Part shown: positions 47,062 through 55,904 of the stretch, piece after piece | Numbering within the stretch: position 1 is the first letter of the stretch | Layout: every line of letters starts with the position of its first letter | Assembly (NCBI RefSeq): GCF_965227785.1 | Contig: NZ_OZ245785.1 | Coordinates: 2,542,001 to 2,606,000 of the forward strand | DNA: 64,000 nucleotides | Reading direction: 5' to 3' | From: Gracilimonas sp965227785 | GTDB lineage: Bacteria > Bacteroidota > Rhodothermia > Balneolales > Balneolaceae | Translations under genes and position numbers: made by a program | Notes under the pieces: generated by a model | What the model was told of the DNA's origin: nothing | Databases searched by the model: none | What the model saw: only the letters and a program-made list of their open reading frames with translations

Positions 47062-49371
47062 ATGATTAAGAAATTATTCTTTCTATCTATTTTCTGTAGC
47101 ATTCCTTATGCCTCCTTATCGCAAGGTTTTGAAAGCTGGAAGGCCTATCCTTCTTTTTCTACGGTTAATTCTATTGCGGTTAATCAAGACGAAATATTTA
47201 GTGCTACTTTAGGGGGTATTTTTAGTGTTGAGGATGGTGAAATCAGACACCAATTGACGATTCTCGATGGCCTGTATCGATCAAATCCAACTTCTATTAT
47301 TGCCGATACAGAAAATGACCGATTGATTGCCGGGTATATGGACGGAAATATTGACATAATTGATCTGGAAACAAATCAAGTTGAAAGAGTCGAAGATATA
47401 AAGAGAGTTTCCCGTTTCAACTCAAAAAGCATCAATGAGTTTCAGATATATGAGAACCGACTTTATGTAGCCACAAGTTTTGGCATTGTAGTGTATAACC
47501 TGCAAAACCTTTTTGTTGAGGACAGTTATCTACAGCTGGGTGAATTTGATGTGGGTGTTCAGGTAAATGACCTCGATATTGTTTCAGACACCATTTATGT
47601 TGCCACAGTACAGGGGGTAGCTTATGGAAGCTTGAACACAAACCTGGTTGAAGCTGATAACTGGGTAAATTCTACAGAAACAGAGGGGCTTCCTGCTAAT
47701 ACTGTTCAAGGGATTAACTTTTTTAATTCACAGATTAACGTTCTCATCGACGGTAGTATTTACACGCAGGTAGATAGTACCACTTGGGGCCTAAACCCTG
47801 ACTTTCCAGTCAGTAATATTCGCAGTTTTCAAAAAAGTATGAACGGACAGGAATTGGGAGCTGCTACATCATCTGCACTAACCATCATAGATTCCAGTCA
47901 GAATTCAATAAGCCTAAATCTGAATCTGGAAAGCACAATTACGGAGCTGAGCTTTAATAGTGAGCAAATCTTTTTGGGTACAACTAATGAAGGACTTGTA
48001 GTGATGGAAAACAGGGACAACGAGGCTGATTTTTATTTACCCAGTGGACCTTATCTCAATTTCTTTGGAAATATAAAAGTGGAGGATAAAACACTGATTG
48101 GTACTTCAACCTCCTCATTCCCAAGTGCTGATGAATTCGCTTACTTAAGGGGCTACTATATTTTTGAAGACGGTGAGTGGAATAACTTCAACAGAAATAC
48201 CAACCCCGAACTGCAAAATATTGCTTATGTGTATTCGGTGGGATCTAACGATTCAGCATATTACTTCGGAAGCTGGGGAGAAGGGATCATCAAGCATCAA
48301 AAAACAACAAATGAAATCACTCAATATGATAGGTCCAATTCAAGCCTGGTAGGGATTGATGAAAATCCCAATTATGTAGTGATTTCCGGCTTGGAGGATG
48401 ACAGCGAAAATAACATGTGGGCTGTTTCTTATTGGGCAGAGTTTCCTCTTTACGTGCAATTAAATGAGACTGAAGAGTGGGTACCGTTCCGTGGACGGGC
48501 CGGAAGCAGTTTATACTTTAATTTATTTATTGATTCATTTGATCAGAAATGGGTTTCTCTGGTTAACAGTGACAATGTTGGTCAGGGTTTGTTGGTACTG
48601 GCAACCGGAGATGCGACAGATCCTAACGATGACAGTTCGGTGCGACTATCGTCAGCAATATCGAATGGGAACCTCCCTGATGATAAAATAAATGCTTTCA
48701 TTGAAGATAAGAACGGAGAAGTTTGGATTGGTACGGGACGTGGAATTGCCCGGTTCATTTTTCCCGAACTGATTATTGAAGGAGGCCCGGAAGAACGGCA
48801 GGCCCAATGGTTGATCAATGAGGATACCACAGCTGCATCCCGTTTTTTACTGCGTGATGTAAATGTAAGTACCATGGCTGTGAATGATGCCAATCAGAAG
48901 TGGATAGGAAGTGTAAATCAGGGGATTTGGGTGTTAAACGATGAAGGCAGCCGAATCATAAACCGGTTCACAACAGAGAATAGTAATCTGATATCAAATA
49001 ATATCGAGTCCATTGATATTGATAATGAAACAGGTGAGGTTTTTATAGCTACTGATCTGGGCTTGGTGAGTTATCTTGACATTCCAAAAGCTCCGGTCAA
49101 GTCAATGGATAAACTTAAAGTGTTTCCGAATCCATTCGATTACTCCAAACACGATCGTATTGTGGTTGAAGGACTCAGTGAATCAACAAGAATAAAAGTT
49201 TTGGGAGTGGATGGTATTGTGGTAAATGAACTTAGTGCCCGTGGTGGCAGAATAAGCTGGGACGGATTTGATTACAGCGGAAACCGTTTGGGGACAGGGG
49301 TATATTTTCTGATTGCTTATGAAGGCAGTGGCCGGGAAACAGGAGTTGGAAAAGTAGTTATCGTAAAATAA
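47062..49371 (+). CDS. porZ: PorZ-like T9SS component (two beta-propellers plus sorting-type C-terminal domain)
   Basis: 769 residues from the ATG at 47062 (an in-frame TTG at 47053 is less likely). A signal peptide ending SLSQG is followed by FESWKAYPSFSTVNSIAVNQ and ATLGGIFSVEDGEI, the PorZ N-terminal propeller opening. VYVA/VWIGTGRGIARF and VFIATDLGLVSYL are two-component-regulator-type propeller blades. The last 85 residues (VFPNPFDYSKHDRIVVEGLS to KVVIVK) form a sorting-type domain. In Porphyromonas, PorZ is a surface part of the T9SS attachment complex that binds A-LPS. Sugar-transfer genes follow directly. Function by family resemblance. Confidence 0.82.
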   Translation: MIKKLFFLSIFCSIPYASLSQGFESWKAYPSFSTVNSIAVNQDEIFSATLGGIFSVEDGEIRHQLTILDGLYRSNPTSIIADTENDRLIAGYMDGNIDIIDLETNQVERVEDIKRVSRFNSKSINEFQIYENRLYVATSFGIVVYNLQNLFVEDSYLQLGEFDVGVQVNDLDIVSDTIYVATVQGVAYGSLNTNLVEADNWVNSTETEGLPANTVQGINFFNSQINVLIDGSIYTQVDSTTWGLNPDFPVSNIRSFQKSMNGQELGAATSSALTIIDSSQNSISLNLNLESTITELSFNSEQIFLGTTNEGLVVMENRDNEADFYLPSGPYLNFFGNIKVEDKTLIGTSTSSFPSADEFAYLRGYYIFEDGEWNNFNRNTNPELQNIAYVYSVGSNDSAYYFGSWGEGIIKHQKTTNEITQYDRSNSSLVGIDENPNYVVISGLEDDSENNMWAVSYWAEFPLYVQLNETEEWVPFRGRAGSSLYFNLFIDSFDQKWVSLVNSDNVGQGLLVLATGDATDPNDDSSVRLSSAISNGNLPDDKINAFIEDKNGEVWIGTGRGIARFIFPELIIEGGPEERQAQWLINEDTTAASRFLLRDVNVSTMAVNDANQKWIGSVNQGIWVLNDEGSRIINRFTTENSNLISNNIESIDIDNETGEVFIATDLGLVSYLDIPKAPVKSMDKLKVFPNPFDYSKHDRIVVEGLSESTRIKVLGVDGIVVNELSARGGRISWDGFDYSGNRLGTGVYFLIAYEGSGRETGVGKVVIVK

Positions 49372-49433
49372 GGAGCGGATATGTGTTGGAATAAAACATT
49401 GACTATTACCCCAAGAACTTAGGATTTTAAAGC

Positions 49434-51503
49434 GTGCAAAAAGCAGCTCCTCATATCTCGGTGGTCATCGTTAACTATAAGGTTAAAGAGTATATAGCCA
49501 ATCTCCTTAACTCTTTAAAAAAGGCACAGCACGACTTTAACCTGGAAATATTTGTAGTAGATAATAATTCAGGCGACGACTCAATCTCCTATCTTAAAAA
49601 TCGATACCCGGAAGTTCATTACATAGCCAATAAGGAAAACGTCGGTTTTGGCAAGGCAAACAATCAGGCCATCAGGCAGGCAAAAGGGGAGTTTACTCTC
49701 ATTATCAACCCTGATACGCTGGTAAGTGAAGATACGCTCGATGTGTTGGTAAACCACATGAGTGAGAATCCGGAATGTGGAGCTGCCGGTTGTAAGATTT
49801 TAAACCCGGACGGTACATTTGCCCCTGAATCCCGACGATCAATCCCCACCATCTGGTCGGCATCTTGTAAGGTTTTTGGTTTGAATACGTTATTCCCGGA
49901 GAGTAAGCTGCTTGGTCAATATTACCTGAGCTGGCTGGATGAAGATGAAGCCGGTGAAATCCCCGTACTTTCGGGTTCTTTTATGTTTTGGCGAACTGAT
50001 TTACTCAAAGAGTTGGATGGTTTTGATGAGCGATTCTTTATGTATGGGGAAGATATAGACCTGTGCTACCGCGTCCAGAAAACAGATTATCGAATTGATT
50101 ACATCCCTGATACTTCTATCATTCACTATAAAGGAGAGAGTACAAAAAAGGGGGATCTGCGGTACATCCGCATCTTCAATAAAGCACTTTATCAATTTTT
50201 TGATAAGCATTACAGTGCCCGGTACAGTTTATTCTTCAGGATCTTTATCTACCTGGCTATTTGGTTGAAAACGGCTCTGTCTTTTATCTCGACGAATCTG
50301 AAAAAGCTGAAGCCGGTATTTGCCGATTTAGTATTACTAAACCTGTCAGTGGCGTTAGGATTTGTGATCCGATATGGAATAAAGGGGACAAATATATTAA
50401 CCCCAGATGGAACCAAATATCTCTGGATAAATTTGTTGATGACACTATTATTCCTGTTCAGCGGAAGCTTGCTGGGAATGTTCAGAAAGAATAAAGAATC
50501 GATTTCAACGGCTTTAAAAGCGTTGAGTATTACTTATGCCGGGGTAGTGATAATTACCTTTTTTGTTCGAAACCTTGCGTACTCCCGGTTGGGACTTATT
50601 TTTGGTTTTGTTTTGGGGATGGTCTTTTTTGTCAGCTATAAATTGATCAGGGCAAACAGAAAGGGAGCGAGCAACGCTAACAGAGGGGGGCTTCGGAATT
50701 CGAGAGTGATTCTGGTAGGAGATGCCGGACAGTCGGCTGATATCATTTCAAAGATACATACCCGGCCTGATTGGAGTTATGAGGTTGTAGGCTATGTGAA
50801 TGTGGATGAAAATGATGAAAAAGCATTGGGAAGACTGGCTCAGCTTCGTGATCTGGTGAAAGCCTATCAGATAGATCAGGTGTTTTTTGCGTTAAATTCC
50901 ATCAGCTATAAACAAATGCTGAAAGAAATTTCAAACCTTCAGAAAGAAGAGGTAGTGTTTAAGCTGATTCCGGATTCCATGGATTTCATTTTGGGAAAAT
51001 CGAATGTGGAGTATCTGGAAGCCATTCCTCTGGTTGAAGTTGAGTTTGAATATTCAAAGCCAATAAACCGGTTACTGAAAAGGGTGCTGGATCTTGGATT
51101 ATCGGTGCCTCTGTTCATTTTGCTGTTGTTGGTCGGCTGGCCGGCTTTGGTGTTTGCTAAAAGGAATTGGGTTCATGTAGACGGGATAAAGCTGTATCAG
51201 GACATTGAAAAGAATAAATGGAAAAACCGGCTTCGGTTGTTGGGTTATGTGATTTCAGGCAAGCTGAGTTTGGTTGGGGCGCCCATCAGTGAGTCGGTAT
51301 TGGAACAATCAGGTACGGCAAAAAAAGGCATTACCGGACTTATCCAAATCAGTAAAAACCGCATCCAGCAGGAAGAAGAAGCCGAAAGCTTTGGCTTGTA
51401 TTACCTGCAAAACTATTCGCTATGGATGGACATCGATATTCTGATTAAAACCATTTTTAATGGTCCTTATCCTTTAGAAGTATTGGCAGAATCAGAGAAG
51501 TAA
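49434..51503 (+). CDS. GT2 glycosyltransferase fused to a degenerate sugar-transferase (PGT-like) domain
   Basis: 689 residues from GTG. Residues 5-260 form a rhamnosyltransferase-like GT2: VVIVNYK, DNNSGD (43-48), ENVGFGKANN, NPD (92-94) and FDERFFMYGEDIDLCYR. Five or so transmembrane helices follow (about 265-405), then a nucleotide-binding-like region (VILVGDAGQSADII), as in WbaP/WcaJ-type proteins. The C-terminal PGT-like part keeps SGKLSLVGAP (608-617) and GITGLIQI but lacks the DExPQ catalytic dyad and the PRP of active enzymes. The GT half is probably active; the PGT half is probably not. Position after porZ suggests surface-glycan synthesis. Confidence 0.87.
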   Translation: MQKAAPHISVVIVNYKVKEYIANLLNSLKKAQHDFNLEIFVVDNNSGDDSISYLKNRYPEVHYIANKENVGFGKANNQAIRQAKGEFTLIINPDTLVSEDTLDVLVNHMSENPECGAAGCKILNPDGTFAPESRRSIPTIWSASCKVFGLNTLFPESKLLGQYYLSWLDEDEAGEIPVLSGSFMFWRTDLLKELDGFDERFFMYGEDIDLCYRVQKTDYRIDYIPDTSIIHYKGESTKKGDLRYIRIFNKALYQFFDKHYSARYSLFFRIFIYLAIWLKTALSFISTNLKKLKPVFADLVLLNLSVALGFVIRYGIKGTNILTPDGTKYLWINLLMTLLFLFSGSLLGMFRKNKESISTALKALSITYAGVVIITFFVRNLAYSRLGLIFGFVLGMVFFVSYKLIRANRKGASNANRGGLRNSRVILVGDAGQSADIISKIHTRPDWSYEVVGYVNVDENDEKALGRLAQLRDLVKAYQIDQVFFALNSISYKQMLKEISNLQKEEVVFKLIPDSMDFILGKSNVEYLEAIPLVEVEFEYSKPINRLLKRVLDLGLSVPLFILLLLVGWPALVFAKRNWVHVDGIKLYQDIEKNKWKNRLRLLGYVISGKLSLVGAPISESVLEQSGTAKKGITGLIQISKNRIQQEEEAESFGLYYLQNYSLWMDIDILIKTIFNGPYPLEVLAESEK

Positions 51504-51612
51504 AGCTAAATCTTACCTTCTGTCTTGGTTTTCGGAAGGTCAACAAATACAAGTTGATATAGCAAATATAATCTGTATAATATGCCCACAAGATATTATT
51601 AGTCTATATGAA

Positions 51613-52449
51613 ATGAACAGAAAGCCTTTTCTCATAATAAACCTGGTTTTACTCATTGGGATACTTGGGTGTGAATCCCGCTTTGAGCCATTAAAGGAAA
51701 GCGATGAAGTTTTCTCCATGTTCGGTGTGCTGGATTTGCATGCCGACACACAATGGGTGCGGGTAATGCCTATTGGGGAAAGTTTTATTTCAAGAGATAC
51801 TTCCCAGACTGATGTAAGAGTGATATTGACAAATATAGCTTCCGGTGAAACGGTAGAACTGAACGACTCACTGTTCCAATTCAGTGATACTTATGCCTGG
51901 AATTACTGGACTATTTTTGATCTCAATCCCAATCAAAAATATGAGCTTTTAGCTACCACTAAAAATGGCAGGCAAAGCAGTGCAGATATAACAGTTCCAT
52001 CCGTTCTCCCGGAACCGGTAGTAGAATATGATACTGAAAGGGAAACGGGAAATATTTCGGGTTTAAGTGCTCCTGAAGATTCTTTAGTACTGGCACAAAT
52101 GAAATATCGGGTTCAACCGTCATGTGCTGTGGAAGTCACAATTATCTTTAGGTATGCTGATACACTTACCCGGATGCCTGATGGAAGTTATGAATTCGAA
52201 TTTTTAAATGACCGCCCCATCGCGCAAGAGCTTAAAGTACCTCAGGGTGCTTACAGGGTAAACATGAGAAGACTTACCATTGCAACAGCCGGTCGGGATT
52301 GGCCAAATCTATCAGAACTTACGGAATATGAAATTCCTCTTACAGGTGCGGGATCTAATGTGAAAAATGGAACCGGGTTGGTGCCGGGTATTTCAAGAAG
52401 AATCATAGATATAACACCTCCAAGAGAACGCTGCTATCCAACCCGATGA
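51613..52449 (+). CDS. Lipoprotein of unknown function
   Basis: 278 residues with a lipobox LLIGILGC (Cys about residue 20), so anchored in a membrane through lipidated Cys. The mature part is beta-rich (WVRVMPIG, DVRVILTNIASGETVELNDS, YELLATTKNGRQSSADITVP), reminiscent of DUF4249-type Bacteroidota lipoproteins, but I cannot assign it firmly. It is preceded by about 110 bp of AT-rich DNA and converges on tgt with a 23-bp gap. Confidence 0.8.
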   Translation: MNRKPFLIINLVLLIGILGCESRFEPLKESDEVFSMFGVLDLHADTQWVRVMPIGESFISRDTSQTDVRVILTNIASGETVELNDSLFQFSDTYAWNYWTIFDLNPNQKYELLATTKNGRQSSADITVPSVLPEPVVEYDTERETGNISGLSAPEDSLVLAQMKYRVQPSCAVEVTIIFRYADTLTRMPDGSYEFEFLNDRPIAQELKVPQGAYRVNMRRLTIATAGRDWPNLSELTEYEIPLTGAGSNVKNGTGLVPGISRRIIDITPPRERCYPTR

Positions 52450-52472
52450 GTCATCAGTGATTCCGGTAGTTT

Positions 52473-53600
52473 TTAGATTCGGTTCTCCAGCCTTTCCACC
52501 ATTCCGGGGTACCATTCTCCAAAAGTATCGTCCGCTATTCTTTTCCGTACTTCTTCCATCAGCCATAAATAAAAAGTAAGGTTGTGGACGGAAGCCAGCA
52601 CCATCCCAAAAATCTCGTTATTCCGAATCAGATGATGGATGTAGGCCATGGTGTATTTATTGCATAGCTCGCTGGGGAAGTCGGGATCAAGATAATCGTG
52701 ATGTTCTTTCCACTGGGCATTTCGGATATTCACCCTGCCATTCCGGGTAAAAATAGTGCCATTTCGGGCATTTCTAGTTGGCATCACGCAGTCAAACATA
52801 TCCACGCCGCGGGCTACGCCCTCCAATAAGTTAGCAGGTGTTCCTACGCCCATCAGGTAGCGAGCCTTTTCTTTAGGAAGGTAATCGGTATTTAGATCCG
52901 TGAACTCGTACATCAGGTCAATCGGTTCCCCTACACTCAGTCCGCCAATGGCAATGCCTTCAAAATCCTGGTCGGCCATAAACTTGGATGACTCAATCCG
53001 TAACTCCTTATACGTGCCTCCCTGAACAATACCGAACTGGGCTTGTTCGTGACCATACAGCGGTTCCGATTCAAGAAATGCCTTTCTTCCGCGCTTAGCC
53101 CAGCGGTGGGTGAGTTCCATAGAGTTTTTGGCATACTCGTACGAGCTGGGATAGGGCGGACATTCATCCAGCAGCATCATAATATCAGATCCCAGAATAC
53201 GCTGGGTTTCCACCACATTTTCCGGGGTAAAGGTGTGCCGTGAACCGTCAATATGGCTTTGAAAATGTGCTCCTTCCTCATCCAGTTCCCGGTTATCCGA
53301 AAGGGAGAAAATCTGGTAACCACCTGAATCAGTCAAAATGGGCAGGTCCCAGTTCATGAACTTGTGCAATCCTCCCGCTTCCCTGATTATATCACATCCG
53401 GGCCGCAAATAGAGGTGATAGGTATTCCCGAGAATTATCTGTGCTTTTATCTGATCTACCAGGGTATCCTGTGAAACACCTTTTACGGTCCCCAAAGTGC
53501 CAACGGGCATAAAAATGGGAGTCTGAATGGTGCCGTGGGCTGTTTTAAGTTCACCAAGCCGTGCTTTTGTGGTAGATGCTGTCTTCTTGAGTGTGTACAA
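52473..53600 (-). CDS. tgt: tRNA-guanine transglycosylase (queuine/preQ1)
   Basis: Inserts preQ1 at G34 of GUN tRNAs. TPIFMPVGTLGTVKGV, LGNTYHLYLRPG, LTDSGGYQIFSLS (nucleophile region), GGLSVGEP and DMFDCVMPTRNARNGTIFT (catalytic Asp and binding loop) are all intact. 375 residues. The start is TTG at 53600. The C-terminal zinc region, normally CxCxxC...H, is altered: the middle reads NIRNAQWKEHHDYLDPDFPS and has only one nearby Cys (PSELCN), so zinc binding may be weakened or lost. Confidence 0.96.
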   Translation of the reverse strand: MYTLKKTASTTKARLGELKTAHGTIQTPIFMPVGTLGTVKGVSQDTLVDQIKAQIILGNTYHLYLRPGCDIIREAGGLHKFMNWDLPILTDSGGYQIFSLSDNRELDEEGAHFQSHIDGSRHTFTPENVVETQRILGSDIMMLLDECPPYPSSYEYAKNSMELTHRWAKRGRKAFLESEPLYGHEQAQFGIVQGGTYKELRIESSKFMADQDFEGIAIGGLSVGEPIDLMYEFTDLNTDYLPKEKARYLMGVGTPANLLEGVARGVDMFDCVMPTRNARNGTIFTRNGRVNIRNAQWKEHHDYLDPDFPSELCNKYTMAYIHHLIRNNEIFGMVLASVHNLTFYLWLMEEVRKRIADDTFGEWYPGMVERLENRI

Positions 53601-53693
53601 TCTAAATGAAATTTAAGTTTTAGAAGTTATGCAGCCTATCTAAAATTGCTTATTTTGGCAATCTTAAAAAATGAAAGGCCTCATATAAATATA

Positions 53694-55103
53694 GTGCTGA
53701 AGTTAAAAAGATATCGGGAAGTAATTTTCACCAGTATTCTGGATTTCCTCATCGTATTGGCCAGTTGGTTTGTTTTTCACTCCTTCTATCCGAATACCAT
53801 GAACATTCTGATTCAGGATTTTAACCTGGATTTCATTTCCGGCGGTGTCATAATAAGCTTTTATTGGCTGGCTATTTTTGTGGTGATGGGCTCCTATAAG
53901 AAATTATACCTTGTTTCTCGTCTCGATGAGTTTATAAAAGTGCTGAAGGCCAGTGTGCTGGGAGCGTTGATTCTATATTTCGTTATCAACATCAATGAAA
54001 GCATTTCCATCAGTGAACAACGGATGATTATTATCACCTACTGGGGTACCATCTTTGTGTTGTTGGCTTTAAACCGGTTTATCGTTCGTACCATACAGAA
54101 ATATTATGCCCAAAGAGGGAAAGGGCTGCACCGAACCGTAATTATCGGCACAGGCCAAACTGCGAAAGCGGCCTATGATGATCTGAATCGAAATAAGATA
54201 CTGGGGATGCAGGTGCTTGGGTTTATACAGGTAAATGGAAAAGCACCCGATCCGGAAACAGGTATTGCCGAAGAGGATGTAATCGGGAATCTGGATCAGA
54301 TCAAAGATATTCTGGAAGAACGGCAGGTGCAGGATATTTTAGTGGCTCTGGAACCTGATCGTCGTCAGGATTTGGTGGATGTTATTTCAAAAGTGGATGC
54401 TCCTGAGATATCACTGAAATTACTCCCGGATTTTTATCAGTTGGTGAGCGGGCTTAGTAAAACCAACCAGATTTTTGGTATGCCCCTGGTGGAGATATCC
54501 CCTGAGCCGATGCCGCTTTGGGAAAAAACGATTAAAAGGGCACTCGATATAATTGTTTCATCTATTGTATTACTTGTCACTTTCCCGTTCCTCATTTTGA
54601 TAGGATTAGCCGTTCGTTTTACCTCGCCCGGACCAGCGATATACCGCCAACAACGAGTAGGCAGAAACGGCAAGATTTTCACCATCTACAAATTCCGAAC
54701 CATGCTGGATAATGCAGAGAAGCATAGCGGACCTACCTGGGCAAAGAAAGATGATCCCCGTGTAACCAGGCTCGGTTATTGGCTTAGAAAGCTCCGTATT
54801 GACGAAGTACCCCAGTTCATCAACGTATTGAAGGGTGACATGAGTTTGGTAGGCCCCCGACCGGAACGCCCTCATTTCGTGGAGCAATTCAGTAACCAAA
54901 TTCCGCTCTATACCCGAAGGCTGAGAGTTCGCCCGGGAATAACGGGCTGGGCTCAGGTAAAATGGAAATACGATGCATCACTCGATGATGTAAAAGAGAA
55001 AACGAAATTCGACCTGTTTTATATTGAAAACGCATCATTAAGAATGGATGCGAAAATCCTGATTAACACTATGATTACCGTCATAAAAGGAAAGGGACAA
55101 TAG
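53694..55103 (+). CDS. Polyprenyl-phosphate hexose-1-phosphate transferase (WcaJ/WbaP-type PGT)
   Basis: Starts exopolysaccharide or O-antigen repeat units by moving a sugar-1-phosphate to undecaprenyl phosphate. From the GTG at 53694 it has 469 residues; a TTG at 53646 would add 16 poorly matching residues. N-terminal transmembrane helices (about 10-130), a nucleotide-binding domain (VIIGTGQTAKAAYDDL), then the catalytic PGT: KRALDIIVSSIVLLVTFPFL membrane hairpin, YRQQRVGRNGKIFTIYKFRT, RIDEVPQFINVLKGDMSLVG with the DE dyad and PRPERP, and PGITGWAQV. Active in contrast to the neighbouring fused domain. Divergent from tgt. Confidence 0.92.
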   Translation: MLKLKRYREVIFTSILDFLIVLASWFVFHSFYPNTMNILIQDFNLDFISGGVIISFYWLAIFVVMGSYKKLYLVSRLDEFIKVLKASVLGALILYFVININESISISEQRMIIITYWGTIFVLLALNRFIVRTIQKYYAQRGKGLHRTVIIGTGQTAKAAYDDLNRNKILGMQVLGFIQVNGKAPDPETGIAEEDVIGNLDQIKDILEERQVQDILVALEPDRRQDLVDVISKVDAPEISLKLLPDFYQLVSGLSKTNQIFGMPLVEISPEPMPLWEKTIKRALDIIVSSIVLLVTFPFLILIGLAVRFTSPGPAIYRQQRVGRNGKIFTIYKFRTMLDNAEKHSGPTWAKKDDPRVTRLGYWLRKLRIDEVPQFINVLKGDMSLVGPRPERPHFVEQFSNQIPLYTRRLRVRPGITGWAQVKWKYDASLDDVKEKTKFDLFYIENASLRMDAKILINTMITVIKGKGQ

Positions 55104-55105
55104 CT

Positions 55106-55834
55106 ATGGCTGCAGATACCTTAATCATTGTTCCTACATACAACGAAGCTCATAACATAAGCAGACTCATAGAGCGCGTTATGAAGCTTGAGAACCAGGT
55201 GGATATTCTTGTAATTGATGACGGTTCTCCTGACGGAACGGCTGATTTCGTGAGGAAAGCTCAGAAAGAATATTCCAGTCGGGTGGCACTTATCGAACGC
55301 TCCGGCAAGCTGGGGTTAGGCACAGCTTATGTAAAAGGCTTCGAGTATGCACTGGATAAAGGCTATGATTATGTATGTGAAATGGATGCTGATTTCTCTC
55401 ATGATCCGGATGACGCTGAGAGGCTGATTAACGAGGTGAAATCAGGTAAAGCGGATGTAGCGGTTGGCTCCCGTTATGCAAATGGAATCAGTATTATAAA
55501 CTGGCCGTTAAGCCGTTTGATATTATCCTACTGTGCCAATATTTATGCCCGTACCATTACGGGGTTGCCCATTTTTGACACCACAGCCGGGTTTAAGTGT
55601 ATTCACCGTAAAGTATTGGAATCCATTTCCATTGAACGCATTAAGTCGAACGGATATGCTTTTCAGATAGAGTTACACTTCAGGGCATGGAAAGCCGGTT
55701 TCAAGCTGAAGGAAGTATCCATTGTATTCCGTGAGCGGGAAGAAGGGGTATCAAAGATGTCGAAGGCCATAGTCAGAGAAGCTATCTGGCGGGTTTGGGC
55801 TCTTAAATTCCGCAGTATTTTTGGCGCCCTGTAA
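55106..55834 (+). CDS. Polyprenol monophosphomannose synthase-like GT2
   Basis: 242 residues resembling dolichol-phosphate mannosyltransferase: IIVPTYNEAHNI, DILVIDDGSPDGTADFV, GKLGLGTAYVKGFEYAL, CEMDADFSHDPDD (DxD) and VAVGSRYANG. No C-terminal membrane helices, so the soluble bacterial form. Makes a polyprenyl-phosphate sugar donor. It begins 2 bp after the PGT stop; both probably belong to one glycan transcript. Confidence 0.92.
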   Translation: MAADTLIIVPTYNEAHNISRLIERVMKLENQVDILVIDDGSPDGTADFVRKAQKEYSSRVALIERSGKLGLGTAYVKGFEYALDKGYDYVCEMDADFSHDPDDAERLINEVKSGKADVAVGSRYANGISIINWPLSRLILSYCANIYARTITGLPIFDTTAGFKCIHRKVLESISIERIKSNGYAFQIELHFRAWKAGFKLKEVSIVFREREEGVSKMSKAIVREAIWRVWALKFRSIFGAL

Positions 55835-55904
55835 TCTTAATTGAAACTCTCACCTCAGGTGAGGATTCCTTATATTAATGCCGATAAAAAATTAAAAATC
55901 AGAT

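Noticed and set aside
51554..51581. TTGATA and TATAAT with a 16-bp spacer ahead of the lipoprotein gene
   Set aside because: Looks like an E. coli-type sigma70 promoter, but the region is AT-rich and this lineage is expected to use TAnnTTTG-type boxes, so chance is likely.
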